NCBI RefSeq assembly: GCF_000372965.1
Contig: NZ_KB890024.1
Span: 3,226,839-3,290,838, forward strand
Length of the DNA: 64,000 nt
Source of the DNA: Hoeflea sp. 108
GTDB lineage: Bacteria > Pseudomonadota > Alphaproteobacteria > Rhizobiales > Rhizobiaceae
Direction: 5' to 3'
In this document: positions 34,039 to 42,239 of the stretch, piece after piece
Layout: the number at the start of each line of letters is the position of its first letter
Numbering within the stretch: the first letter of the stretch is position 1
Position numbers and translations under genes: made by a program
The notes under the pieces: generated by a model
What the model saw: the letters and a program-made list of their open reading frames with translations, nothing else
Told to the model about the DNA's origin: nothing
Databases searched by the model: none

Positions 34039-34541
34039 GGGTCGACGCTGCGCCCTCGCCCCACACCGGCGGCGCATGTGCGTCGTCACCGAACGGTAGC
34101 GTGTTGTCGATGAAGTGGCTAAGGCGCGCCCTTCGATCTGCACTGCCAGAAACGTAAAAAGGGCCGCTGAAGCAGCCCTCAATCGACGCAATGCGCCATC
34201 GTGGTTCCTGTATGCCGCATCGGGTTCTTCTTGCTTTGGTACTTTGATTACCCGTTGGCGCAGCTTCTTCCCCCGCACCTGCGTTACCAGGGGTGATGCA
34301 GGCTACCCTCCCGGCTGGCCGCTCGCGCCCGAGGAATGACCCAGGTTGCCAGAGACGCGGGCGTAACCCGAAGCTCTGTACAAGGCGCTCAGTCCTACCG
34401 GCGATCCTAGACTGTCGACCTTCCTAGGCGTGATGAAAGCGCTCAACATGGAGGTGACAGCGAAGCCGGTTGAGGACGCGCTGGCCGAGTGATCAGATAC
34501 GGGCTGCCTTTTCAATTCCCCTCGTGCGAAGGAGACGCAGC
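34039..34541. other. Intergenic stretch with one copy of the 23-bp repeat
   Basis: No gene is supported. It holds a small hairpin (34161-34178, GGGC...GCCC preceded by AAAAA, which could be a minus-strand terminator) and the first copy of the GGCTACCCTCCCGGCTGGCC repeat at 34301. Confidence 0.5.
34301..34323. repeat. 23-bp dispersed repeat, copy 1
   Basis: GGCTACCCTCCCGGCTGGCC followed by GCT. Identical copy at 35581-35603; a third at 40573-40595 with one mismatch. In each case a frame reads GYPPG(W/S)PL, but only copy 2 has an ATG close by. Confidence 0.85.
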
Positions 34542-34757
34542 ATGCAATGGGCAATTGTCGTTACAGGGGCATTGTCGGCTGCCTGTTGGTTCGGCTCGGC
34601 CGTAGTTACGCCTGATCTGACCGACTCGTACTGGGGCGGTCCTCCCCCGAGCGTGAAAAGGCGGGCCCAAATCGGCTCACTTCTCAATGGTGGGGGCGCG
34701 CTGTTCGCTTCGATCGCCATCGGCATTCAAGCCTGGCTCGCTTACAATCAAATTTGA
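34542..34757 (+). CDS. Two-helix membrane protein
   Basis: A 71-residue product with hydrophobic ends (WAIVVTGALSAACWFGSAVV and GGGALFASIAIGIQAWLAY) and a short polar loop (DSYWGGPPPSVKRRAQIG). GAAGGAG lies 7 bases before the ATG. No family recognised. Confidence 0.65.
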   Translation: MQWAIVVTGALSAACWFGSAVVTPDLTDSYWGGPPPSVKRRAQIGSLLNGGGALFASIAIGIQAWLAYNQI

Positions 34758-34769
34758 GCAGGCTGCCGT

Positions 34770-35210
34770 CTAGCAACGCAGTGAGCGCCGCCAGAGCATC
34801 CAGCCGAGTTCGCTCGGGTCCGAGACCGACGCGCCAAAGACGCCCGTTGTTCGAAGCGACAAACGAAGCGAGCCCAGACTGACGCCGAACGCCGTTCTTG
34901 CTCCGCAACTGTAGTCTGCTGCGAGGAGCCGGATCTGTAGGCAAGACGGCCACAAGGAGCGTTTGTCTATGCCTCGGCCAGGCGACCACCAGCTTTTGGG
35001 GGCAGCACCCCAGATCCTGCTGCCAATCTGGAGGCTGAGCCCGACTGCCTGGATCTGTGCTGACGCCACGCCGGCCATGCTGTAGCGACGGAGGCCGAAT
35101 GCAGGTGCCGCGATGGCCAGCACGACAATGGCCGGCCACGCGAGAACAAGCAGGGCAGCCGCGAACATGGCGAGGCCACCGAAGAAGAGACTTCGGAACA
35201 TTCGAACCAT
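34770..35210 (-). CDS. Membrane-anchored hypothetical protein
   Basis: A 146-residue frame starting MVRMFRSLFFGGLAMFAAAL with two hydrophobic segments in the first 40 residues. AAAGGA lies 7 bases before the ATG, which supports expression. The C-terminal half is S/R/L-rich and reads less like a conserved protein; the true gene may once have been shorter or have shifted frame. Confidence 0.45.
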   Translation of the reverse strand: MVRMFRSLFFGGLAMFAAALLVLAWPAIVVLAIAAPAFGLRRYSMAGVASAQIQAVGLSLQIGSRIWGAAPKSWWSPGRGIDKRSLWPSCLQIRLLAADYSCGARTAFGVSLGSLRLSLRTTGVFGASVSDPSELGWMLWRRSLRC

Positions 35211-35316
35211 CAGGGTTCCTTTCGGGGTTGATTGCCGGGATCACCCGCCCGGCCGGGAACTCATCTCGACATGTGCCGAGCTTGATGGGAGGATGTCTCC
35301 TCATCAGGAGGTGCGA

Positions 35317-35565
35317 ATGGCGCGTGCTCGACGGTTCTTCATCGACCTGTTCGCCAACCTTGGCATAGCAATTGCCGTAATCATCTCCATCATCGCGGTG
35401 CCGCTGTCGGTGGCGGCCTTCTTGTTTACCGCAGCGACGGCGAGCGGCGACCCGAACGAACAACATGAGCCGATTGTCATGTTCGTCGTGATGCTGGGCG
35501 TGATAGGCATCGTCTTCACCGGATGGACAATCTTCAGAATTCGGCAAAGATCCGCCCAAGAGTAA
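35317..35565 (+). CDS. Two-helix membrane protein
   Basis: An 82-residue product: FFIDLFANLGIAIAVIISII, PLSVAAFLFTAATA and VMFVVMLGVIGIVFTGWTIF are hydrophobic; the end RIRQRSAQE is basic and probably cytoplasmic. AGGAGG lies 5 bases before ATG 35317. Function unknown. Confidence 0.7.
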   Translation: MARARRFFIDLFANLGIAIAVIISIIAVPLSVAAFLFTAATASGDPNEQHEPIVMFVVMLGVIGIVFTGWTIFRIRQRSAQE

Positions 35566-35580
35566 ATTGCACGAATGCCG

Positions 35581-35603
35581 GGCTACCCTCCCGGCTGGCC
35601 GCT
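35581..35603. repeat. 23-bp dispersed repeat, copy 2
   Basis: Identical to copy 1. A micro-frame ATG (35576) reads MPGYPPGWPLVPDTKPA and stops at 35629; there is no ribosome binding site, so I do not call it a gene. Confidence 0.85.
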
Positions 35604-35759
35604 GGTGCCGGATACCAAGCCGGCTTAGGCTTCTGATTACGATGCCTGGCATGCCGAGCGCGAAGTTGATGTGAGCAACATCCCAACGCTGCATGCCGCC
35701 TAGTTGGGACCGAAACCATTGCTGACTAGGTTTCCGCGATTACAACGGAGACGAGAAGC

Positions 35760-35972
35760 ATGGATGTCTACGCTCACATAGGGTCTATCGGCGCCGAAGG
35801 GCGCAAATCGATTTGGCTGGTTGCGGTAAGGACGCCTTACGCCAACAAGGTGGCGGCACGCGTTGCCACGCGGCATGAGGCTGTCACTTATGCTTCGGAG
35901 TTCATGGCGGGCTATGCTGCCTATCCTGGAACTGCTCACACTAGGCCTATTGCCGCAGCGATACTTGTTTGA
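35760..35972 (+). CDS. Hypothetical protein (70 aa)
   Basis: A soluble product starting MDVYAHIGSIGAEGRKSIWL with GGAG 10 bases before the ATG. No domain recognised. It lies just upstream of a lipoprotein gene on the same strand. Confidence 0.5.
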   Translation: MDVYAHIGSIGAEGRKSIWLVAVRTPYANKVAARVATRHEAVTYASEFMAGYAAYPGTAHTRPIAAAILV

Positions 35973-36031
35973 TTTCCTGCATCGGGGTTTGATTGTTTTT
36001 CAAAGGGGCGAGTACCATAGTCAAATGGGCA

Positions 36032-36682
36032 ATGATCTTGGTCGCAGTCACGCTGCTAGCGGCCGCCTGCAACCCATTCCCCGAGACTTGGGAGTGGAAC
36101 CAAGAACTGACGATCGAAGTGCAAACCCCTCAAGGTCTGGCCCGCGGATCAGCGGTGACGCATGTCAGTTGGCAGGAGGCCAACTCGGTGAGCAATTATC
36201 CGACTACCTTCAGCGGCGAGGCGACGGTGGTGGAAGTCTTGCCGGGCCGATACCTGTTCGCGCTGATGGGCGAGGATACGAGATACATCGCCATGCGGAC
36301 GTTCGACAAGGAGATCGGCGGCTTCAGTGTCAGCCCGTCAGGCTTTGCAGCCATGAGCCGAGCACGCGGTGTTCGCAGCGTCCCACGCAAATTTTATCCC
36401 CTGCTGGTAACTTTCACAGACATCACCGACCCGAAGACCGTTCGCAAGGTCGATCCGGACGATCTCGCCGCCAGCTTTGGCCCAGGAGTGACACTGAAAG
36501 GTATCTCTCTCGGCGTAACCGACAAAAAAGTGACCGAGGGCCGGGTCGATAGTGTGCTGGCGTGGTTGAGTTGGCCGAGGGAAAAACTGCTGGCCGCTGG
36601 CGGTGGCAGCAACCCAGTACAACTCTCCATAGATGACGGCTATTTGGCGCTTGGCCGAGGAGAATTCAGGAGAACTGAATGA
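36032..36682 (+). CDS. Lipoprotein, hypothetical
   Basis: A product of about 216 residues with a signal peptide and lipobox (MILVAVTLLAAAC, cysteine near residue 13). The mature part is beta-rich (LTIEVQTPQGLARGSAVTHV, ATVVEVLPGRYLFALMGED) and carries PLLVTFTDITDPKTVRKVDP. A family of exported proteins with this layout exists in alphaproteobacteria; function unknown. The open frame starts at TTG 35993; ATG 36032 best fits the signal peptide. Anchored in the envelope. Confidence 0.7.
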   Translation: MILVAVTLLAAACNPFPETWEWNQELTIEVQTPQGLARGSAVTHVSWQEANSVSNYPTTFSGEATVVEVLPGRYLFALMGEDTRYIAMRTFDKEIGGFSVSPSGFAAMSRARGVRSVPRKFYPLLVTFTDITDPKTVRKVDPDDLAASFGPGVTLKGISLGVTDKKVTEGRVDSVLAWLSWPREKLLAAGGGSNPVQLSIDDGYLALGRGEFRRTE

Positions 36683-36764
36683 TGTATCGTTGCGATGGCA
36701 TCGAGGCAAATTCAAAAAGTCAATGACGCCGAAAGGCTCAGTTACTGCGGCTGCTTGTCAGTTA

Positions 36765-36798
36765 GCGCCACGTCTGGTTACCTTTGATTGTTTTCAAA
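36765..36798. repeat. 34-bp repeat, copy 1
   Basis: 32 of 34 bases are identical to 41752-41785, same orientation. In the second copy it is the ribosome binding site and first codons of a minus-strand phage-like gene; here the matching start (GTG GCG) is followed by only a few codons, so it is a displaced fragment. Confidence 0.8.
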
Positions 36799-36830
36799 CC
36801 TTGGGGCTCACCGCCCGCTTGAATAGCGCC

Positions 36831-37277
36831 ATGAACCACGTCCTGACGTTTAAGTGCGAATACATCAACGGCGGCACAGCGTTGCTGATGCCCTGCATTG
36901 ACAGTGTAGAACTGGCAGACCTCGTGGCCGCTTTCGAGCGCCAGAGCGGATACAATGATCCCGCCGGAGGATATGGCGGCATTGTGCCTTCGCATTACGA
37001 GCTTGGTCCGCTCGCCGCCTATTTTCTAGGAGAGATGGGGGCCATCGAAGGTGGTCAGCCAGGCGAGATATACGCTCTGTTTTGCCAGTGCGGGGAGGCA
37101 GGCTGCTGGCCGCTGGTTACCCATGTTCGGGCTGATAACCAGCTTGTGGTCTGGCACGATTTTTCCCAGCCTTATCGTCCGCAACGAGACTACAGCGGCT
37201 TTGGGCCGTTCACATTTGAGCGTTCGGAATATGAACGTGCAGTGGCTACCGCCTCAAGATTCAAGGACGCTAGTTAG
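36831..37277 (+). CDS. Conserved hypothetical protein
   Basis: A product of 148 residues from ATG 36831. It has a compact conserved look: FKCEYINGGTALLMPCIDSV, GGYGGIVPSHYELGPLAAYF, CQCGEAGCWPL and FSQPYRPQRDYSGFGPFTF. The CxCxxxGCWPL cluster recurs in an uncharacterised bacterial family and could bind a metal or just form disulphides. No signal peptide. An upstream open frame to 36633 crosses the 34-bp repeat and is not believed. Confidence 0.65.
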   Translation: MNHVLTFKCEYINGGTALLMPCIDSVELADLVAAFERQSGYNDPAGGYGGIVPSHYELGPLAAYFLGEMGAIEGGQPGEIYALFCQCGEAGCWPLVTHVRADNQLVVWHDFSQPYRPQRDYSGFGPFTFERSEYERAVATASRFKDAS

Positions 37278-37432
37278 CGTCGCTTTCCACCCACTTCGGT
37301 CATCCCACATTTATGATGTTCACGACCTAAGCCTTAGCGTTGTCCATCCTTCATCCTGATCTCCGAATGGTTTGTTAAAATTGCGCGCCTGGTTTTGCCA
37401 GTTTGACAATCCTGGCGAGCTATTCTGCAACC

Positions 37433-37726
37433 ATGAGACGCACCCGAACCATCAGTGCACCTATCGTGGCTGCGTTGGCAGGGTCTGCGGCTGCAGGATA
37501 CTACCTTGACGATATTGTCTCGCTTTCCCCTAAGGCCGTCGTCAGCAAGGCGTCGGGAAGTTGCGACATCAAGGGCAACATCAGCATAGACACTGGCGAG
37601 CGCATCTTTCACGTGCCCGGCCAGAGGCGCTATGATGAGACGATCATCAGGCCCGAGTTCGGCGAACAGTGGTTCTGCTCCGAAATCGAAGCTCGTGCCG
37701 CTGGCTGGCGCAAATCCAGATACTGA
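37433..37726 (+). CDS. Sunset-domain (ExoI C-terminus-like) secreted protein
   Basis: A 97-residue product with an N-terminal hydrophobic segment (ISAPIVAALAGSAAAGYYL) and a C-terminal domain CDIKGNISIDTGERIFHVPG, YDETIIRP, GEQWFCSEIEARAAGWR. That order is the so-called sunset domain found at the end of thermonuclease/ExoI-like proteins. Two cysteines probably pair. Likely periplasmic; role unknown. Confidence 0.75.
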   Translation: MRRTRTISAPIVAALAGSAAAGYYLDDIVSLSPKAVVSKASGSCDIKGNISIDTGERIFHVPGQRRYDETIIRPEFGEQWFCSEIEARAAGWRKSRY

Positions 37727-37879
37727 GACCGTCTCCCCGCCCGATTTACTCGGGTGCCCTTTGATCCAGAAGTTCAGGGAGGTGCCGGGGCTTGGCATCG
37801 GCGGCGCGCTGTATCCGGCCGCTCGTTATTGATATTTTGAGGTCGGTCTCTAGAACTGCGCACGGCGTCGGGAGAGTGC

Positions 37880-38035
37880 ATGATGCGCGAAATGGATGAG
37901 ATAACTGCGCTCCTCGCGCAGGCCCAACACAAGGCCGAGGCACTGCACGACAACAATCTGGCCCTCCGCATAGGGACAGCGCTGCTCCTCGCCATTGAGC
38001 GACAGCTAGAGAAGTCGCCGCCTAAGCAGCACTGA
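37880..38035 (+). CDS. Small helical protein (51 aa)
   Basis: Starts MMREMDEITALLAQAQHKAE and continues as one amphipathic helix (NNLALRIGTALLLAIERQLE). GGGAGAG precedes the ATG. No family recognised. Confidence 0.55.
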   Translation: MMREMDEITALLAQAQHKAEALHDNNLALRIGTALLLAIERQLEKSPPKQH

Positions 38036-38118
38036 TGGCCTTGTGATTGTCTCGATTGGCCGGAAGGAACTCTCTGGCGTGCCGACTGTTGATTCCGGCA
38101 TCTAAGGGAGATAGTCCG

Positions 38119-38259
38119 ATGAACAGCAAAACGGGCGTGTACTTGGCCCTTGCCGCCCTGGCTTTCGCGGTCATCGCGATGTTCACATTGGGAATAGTGG
38201 ACCTGGCGCAAAGTCCCGGTCCCACCATGGAAGCTACCCAGGTAGCGGCCGGCAAATGA
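38119..38259 (+). CDS. Single-helix membrane protein (46 aa)
   Basis: MNSKTGVYLALAALAFAVIA followed by MFTLGIVDLAQ; GGGAG lies 8 bases before the ATG. Anchored by one helix with a short periplasmic tail. Function unknown. Confidence 0.6.
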   Translation: MNSKTGVYLALAALAFAVIAMFTLGIVDLAQSPGPTMEATQVAAGK

Positions 38260-38363
38260 GAGATGCCCGGTAGCGCACAACCTTATGGCCGCCGTCCTCT
38301 CCTCATGAACATGTCGCAATCATCGAAAAGAAGGGCGAACGCTTTCCTGGATTGTCATTGCCG

Positions 38364-38744
38364 CTAATTGAGGAGCGATCTGTAGTCGATGGTGCTCAAG
38401 TAATTGACGGGGTGCTGTGCGATCGGACCATAGCAGGCTAGCAAATTGCACATCGCATTCTGATTGTGCCGCTGCGCATGCGTGATGGAGAGAAATACGT
38501 ATCCAAAGGCGTTGCTATATTTGCAAGCCTTCATACTCTCCCTAAAAGTTCCTTGAGCACCCGTATCCTTAAATAGCACCCAGTCTACGGCCTCTTTCGC
38601 CTCATCGACATTGCATGGCCCCTCATCAATATTCCGGCCGCAGATACTCTGAAAATCCCTGATTGCATCGTTGCCGCACTTGACTTGAGCATAGGCGGGC
38701 TGCGCTACGACCAAGATCGAAACTAGTGCTAATAGCTTTCCCAT
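38364..38744 (-). CDS. Secreted cysteine-rich protein
   Basis: A 126-residue product with a clear signal peptide (MGKLLALVSILVVAQPAYA) and at least six cysteines in the mature part (VKCGND, SICGRN, GPCNVD, KACKYS, AMCNLLACYG), suggesting disulphide bonds. AGGGAGG precedes the ATG. Lower GC than neighbours, pointing to recent acquisition. No family recognised. Confidence 0.7.
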   Translation of the reverse strand: MGKLLALVSILVVAQPAYAQVKCGNDAIRDFQSICGRNIDEGPCNVDEAKEAVDWVLFKDTGAQGTFRESMKACKYSNAFGYVFLSITHAQRHNQNAMCNLLACYGPIAQHPVNYLSTIDYRSLLN

Positions 38745-38934
38745 CCTGCCGTCCCTCCCTGCCGATGGTCATCTCCTGAAGCAACCAGATCAGATATTTT
38801 TCCAACGCACAACGACTACTCGTCTCGCTTCTTGACGGGCTGCATGGTGCTTGAGGATTGCGAGGCTGGCAGTTTAGACTTGATCCACAGAGGCGGAGCG
38901 GGCCGGCGCGACCCAGGCAGCATGGAGATGGCGC

Positions 38935-39624
38935 TTGGACTTTATGAAACTGCTGAAGTCGCTTGAGGAACTTCTCTATGAGTTGGTGTCCTGGTTGGTG
39001 TTTTACCCCATAACGATGTGGCGCTGTGTTGCTGCGCCGCTGACGATGATGCGCTACGCGGACACCGAGCTCGCCGATCGGCCCGAAGACCAATACGACG
39101 ATACTCTTAGCCCTCCTCTATTTCTCCTGATCACCTTGCTACTGTCTCAGGGGGTGTCCGGTGCATTGCCGTCTGTTTACGATCCCGGAATTGGATCCAA
39201 GGAACTCGGATCAGTTTCCAACCTGCTGATCGCGCGTGGCATGATTTTTGGGATCTATCCCCTGTGCATGGCTGTCGCGCTGTTGCGCTGGAAGAAGGTC
39301 AGAATTACGCGGCATACGCTTCGCTCGCCGTTCTTCGGCCAGTGTTATGTCGCCGCCCCGTTCGTCTTCATGCTCGTGCTTGGTCTCGATTTCGTATCGA
39401 TGCCTCATCAACAGGGCCTGCTGTTTGGCTTAGTAACAATGGCCTCTGCCACAGTCTGGTATGCGCAGGCGCAAGTCCGCTGGTTCAAGCAGAATCTGGA
39501 AATCGGAAACCTAAGAGCAATCGGTGCTTTTGGTGCTGCGTTCCTCTTGGCGACATTGGCAGCGCTGGTGTTAGCGTTTGCGATCGGTCTTGAAGCCAAA
39601 AGCATCAATCCCAATGGCGTATGA
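38935..39624 (+). CDS. Conserved multi-pass membrane protein
   Basis: A 229-residue protein with about five membrane segments (LVSWLVFYPITMW, PPLFLLITLLLSQGVSGALP, LLIARGMIFGIYPLCMAVAL, CYVAAPFVFMLVLGLDFV, GAAFLLATLAALVLAFAIG). Similar alphaproteobacterial proteins are loosely called permeases, but no transport motif is visible. The TTG at 38935 sits 6-8 bases after GGAG; ATG 38944 is an alternative. Confidence 0.7.
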   Translation: MDFMKLLKSLEELLYELVSWLVFYPITMWRCVAAPLTMMRYADTELADRPEDQYDDTLSPPLFLLITLLLSQGVSGALPSVYDPGIGSKELGSVSNLLIARGMIFGIYPLCMAVALLRWKKVRITRHTLRSPFFGQCYVAAPFVFMLVLGLDFVSMPHQQGLLFGLVTMASATVWYAQAQVRWFKQNLEIGNLRAIGAFGAAFLLATLAALVLAFAIGLEAKSINPNGV

Positions 39625-39769
39625 GCCGAGGTGGCTTGCCTTTCCACTCCGCCGGCGTGCTCCGAAAATCTGTTGACCGCGCCACTGTCGGGAGCGCGAC
39701 CGCCGATCACGTTTTCGGAACCGATTCAGTTGGCGCGGGTTGGTCCTCACCAACTGAGGAGGTATCGAG

Positions 39770-40075
39770 ATGATTTTTCGAAGCACTCTTGCAGCTACTA
39801 TCTTGCTCGCAGGTACAGCATTTGCAGCCGCTCAGACGGTCGTTGTGACCCCAGAGCAAGAAGTTGTGGTCCGCGAATACGTGAAGGCCAACCCAGTGGT
39901 CGTCGAACGTCCGTCCAACTTCGAACTGGTCGTGGGGGCTATCATTCCTGACATCCTCAAGCCAGGCGCCTTGGCCGATAACATGCTGCCACACCAGTAC
40001 CAGTATGTGGAGATGGACGGCCGCACGGTCCTGATTGACCCGCAGACGCGCAAGGTCGTCTACATCATGAACTAG
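39770..40075 (+). CDS. DUF1236-domain secreted protein
   Basis: A 101-residue product with a signal peptide (FRSTLAATILLAGTAFAAAQ) and a mature part following DUF1236: VVVTPEQEVVVREYVKANPV, LVVGAIIPDILKPGAL, QYQYVEMDGRTVLIDP, TRKVVYIMN. A common rhizobial periplasmic family of unknown function. AGGAGG lies 7 bases before the ATG. Confidence 0.82.
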   Translation: MIFRSTLAATILLAGTAFAAAQTVVVTPEQEVVVREYVKANPVVVERPSNFELVVGAIIPDILKPGALADNMLPHQYQYVEMDGRTVLIDPQTRKVVYIMN

Positions 40076-40158
40076 CCGCAGGATCTCGGCGAGATGAGGC
40101 ATCGCCCGTCTCGCCGACATCTTCCATCGTACATTTGGATTGAAGAGACAGGATTCAC

Positions 40159-40356
40159 ATGCCGTACAACAATCAGGAGATCCGAGCTCGTAAACCGGCG
40201 CGAAACTACCGCGACCCGAACGACAAGGAAAAACGCACTGAACAATCCTTGGTCGAGAAGGCAGGAAAGCACCCGCCAGGTCGCCCGAAAAACAAACCCG
40301 GCGGCAGCGAGCAGCCGGGATACCGCATGAAGCGAGCGCCCTTCTGGCAGTCTTGA
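40159..40356 (+). CDS. Small basic protein (65 aa)
   Basis: A charged, probably disordered product (RKPARNYRDPNDKEKRTEQS; HPPGRPKNKPGGSEQPGYRM). AGGA precedes the ATG. It may bind nucleic acid, but no domain supports this. Confidence 0.5.
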   Translation: MPYNNQEIRARKPARNYRDPNDKEKRTEQSLVEKAGKHPPGRPKNKPGGSEQPGYRMKRAPFWQS

Positions 40357-40430
40357 CTACCATCGCCCCACCCGAGCTGGCGGCTGAAACCATTGCGGCG
40401 GTATTTCCTCCTTCAAAAGGAGATGCCCGC

Positions 40431-40520
40431 ATGACTCTTGAAGCCGCAGCCTACTTTGCAGGGATCGTTAGCGCCGTATTTACGGTTGCAATGGCTGGCC
40501 GGATGTTTGGCATCTGGTGA
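40431..40520 (+). CDS. Tiny membrane protein (29 aa)
   Basis: MTLEAAAYFAGIVSAVFTVA followed by MAGRMFGIW. One helix. AAAAGGAG stands 8 bases before the ATG, a stronger site than most genes here, so translation is likely despite the size. Confidence 0.6.
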   Translation: MTLEAAAYFAGIVSAVFTVAMAGRMFGIW

Positions 40521-40572
40521 CTTTCACATCCACTGCCGACTTTTCCGCCCCCACTTACATAACCTGACACCG

Positions 40573-40595
40573 GGCTACCCTCCCGGCTCGCCGCT
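40573..40595. repeat. 23-bp dispersed repeat, copy 3
   Basis: One mismatch from copies 1 and 2 (G to C at position 17). It lies 33 bases before the next small gene, in its leader. Confidence 0.8.
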
Positions 40596-40627
40596 GGCCA
40601 TGGCCCGAAGCCATGACGGAGAGATCG

Positions 40628-40852
40628 ATGCCAAGAGGCCTTTACCGCGACGGCGCCGATCAAGTGATGGTGCTCTACGACCACAACTCCATGCTCATGG
40701 TCAATGAGGACTACGTGGCCCGGGGTTACCTGCCTGATATCGACAAGCTGCCGACGCACGCGCAATGGGTCGCATGGCATCAGGCCAACGGGAGCGAAAG
40801 CCAGACACACGCCGAATGGCTCGAGTGGCGGAGCAGGAGCGCCCCCCTTTAA
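40628..40852 (+). CDS. Hypothetical protein (74 aa)
   Basis: Starts MPRGLYRDGADQVMVLYDHN, preceded by GGAGAG. Tryptophan-rich end (AQWVAWHQANGSESQTHAEW). Soluble, no family recognised. Confidence 0.55.
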   Translation: MPRGLYRDGADQVMVLYDHNSMLMVNEDYVARGYLPDIDKLPTHAQWVAWHQANGSESQTHAEWLEWRSRSAPL

Positions 40853-41127
40853 CGCCCTGCCCTGCCCTGTTCGACACTCTGCCTGTCAGGCCTTCGTCAG
40901 CCTTGAGCCGCACCCTCTCCTGCCTGATCCGGCGCATCGTCGTCGCCAAATCCGGCAGCGCACCGAAGATCCGTTTGAGCTGATCGGGCTCATCACAACT
41001 CAGTTTCGTCAGGTCGACCATATCGGGATTAGACCGCCATGGTGCCCTTGGATCGCCCGCCCGTCTTCTTGCCGACGACCATCTGCTCTGTTCTACTTTC
41101 GGTCTGTTTTAGATGGGAGGGAATGCG

Positions 41128-41550
41128 ATGACAGATCATCCGAAACGCATGATCCTTGAATTCCTGAGAAACCACACCTTGGCGGTCATTGCGACAAGCC
41201 ATCGCAATGGAACGCCGGAGGCGGCTACGATCGATTTCACGGTGCGCGACAATTTTGAGATCGTGTTCAGCGCTTTCAAGGAGACGCGAAAGTTCGGCAA
41301 TCTTGCGGAGCGTCCGGGCGTCGCGTTCGTAGTCGGATGGGACGACAATATCACGGTTCAATACGAGGGTGAGGCAACAAGGGTTCCTGCCGCGGATATC
41401 GAACAATACCAGGAGATTTTCCTCAACAGCGTTCCGGCCGACAGGGTGTTCATCGAGAGAGGAGCAGTGATGTTCAAAGCAACGCCGCGGTGGATTCGAT
41501 ATTCCGATTTCAACAAGGAGCCTCCCGAGTTGATCGAGATTCAATTCTGA
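41128..41550 (+). CDS. Pyridoxamine 5'-phosphate oxidase-family (FMN-binding split-barrel) protein
   Basis: A 140-residue product: ILEFLRNHTLAVIATSHRNG, PEAATIDFTVRDNFEIVF, RKFGNLAERPGVAFVVGWDD, TVQYEGEAT and a C-terminal WIRYSDF. This is the general-stress/PNPOx-like split barrel that binds flavin or F420/haem in some members. Substrate unknown. GGGAGGGA precedes ATG 41128. It is the only clear enzyme in this stretch of small genes. Confidence 0.85.
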   Translation: MTDHPKRMILEFLRNHTLAVIATSHRNGTPEAATIDFTVRDNFEIVFSAFKETRKFGNLAERPGVAFVVGWDDNITVQYEGEATRVPAADIEQYQEIFLNSVPADRVFIERGAVMFKATPRWIRYSDFNKEPPELIEIQF

Positions 41551-41599
41551 CAGACGCAACGGGCTCGGAGCGAGGCCGGCGCCGTAGGCAACCGACCCT

Positions 41600-41758
41600 T
41601 CAAGCCTTGTTGTTGTCGGCATGGGTATGCATCGCCTTCAGCATGACCTCCAGAGGCGACAGACCTTCGGCGGAAGCCTTGTCCGCGATTGCCCGCGTTC
41701 GCTTTGTAGCGGCCCCTGGCTTGCGGCCAGCGCCCGTTCTCTTGCCACCACGCGCCAC
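41600..41758 (-). pseudogene. Phage packaging gene fragment (RGGxRxGAGRKPG type)
   Basis: From GTG 41758 the minus strand reads ARGGKRTGAGRKPGAATKRT, then ADKASAEGLSPLEVMLKAMH, and stops after 52 codons. Full-size relatives beside phage terminases continue much further, so this is a truncated remnant of a different phage from the one at 7-33 kb. Its leader is one of the two 34-bp repeats. Confidence 0.6.
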
Positions 41759-41785
41759 GTTTGATTACCTTTGATTGTTTTCAAA
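41752..41785. repeat. 34-bp repeat, copy 2
   Basis: Partner of 36765-36798, two mismatches. It contains the AAAGG site and start codon of the fragment at 41600-41758. Confidence 0.8.
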
Positions 41786-41848
41786 GTAGGCAGGGTAAGA
41801 TGCCATTGGTGCTTACCTGCGCTAGGTTTGCCTGGAAGGTGGCCTGCT

Positions 41849-42196
41849 ATGAATCTCAATGACGACAATGAGCAGTTGGTCGAAACAATCTTCCGCAACG
41901 GCACGTTGACGGTTGTCGGTATCGTGCTCTCGTTTTCGCTTGGGTTCCTGACCCAATGGGCGAATAACCCGCTGCCGTGGAACTTGATCGATGCACCATC
42001 AGTCTTGCTTCTGTGCGCCGGCATCATCTGGCAAATCGCCGCTCTGGTTGGGCTGCTAGATCAGGCTGCTCTCAAAAAGAACGTCTTCGAAAAGGCCAAT
42101 CGAAGGTTTGTAATCGGGGTGATCCTGACCACCGGCGGTGTGTTCTCCGCCATCGTGATTGATCTTGCTAAACTGCTGCTCTCGCCTGGGGCATGA
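41849..42196 (+). CDS. Three-helix membrane protein
   Basis: A 115-residue product (MNLNDDNEQLVETIFRNGTL) with segments VVGIVLSFSLGFLTQWA, VLLLCAGIIWQIAALVGLL and FVIGVILTTGGVFSAIVIDL. GGAAGGTGG precedes ATG 41849. No family recognised. Confidence 0.65.
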   Translation: MNLNDDNEQLVETIFRNGTLTVVGIVLSFSLGFLTQWANNPLPWNLIDAPSVLLLCAGIIWQIAALVGLLDQAALKKNVFEKANRRFVIGVILTTGGVFSAIVIDLAKLLLSPGA

Positions 42197-42239
42197 CGCA
42201 CTTCGCAGGGCTGATCCGAAAAGGTGAGCGCCTGTCTCC

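Noticed and set aside
34161..34178. Possible minus-strand terminator (GGGC hairpin next to AAAAA)
   Set aside because: Only a 4-bp stem and no minus-strand gene upstream that needs it; mentioned in the gap entry but not called.
36765..41785. 34-bp repeats as attL/attR of an integrated element
   Set aside because: No integrase in between, no tRNA at either side, and one copy is explained as a phage gene leader; kept as a repeat only.
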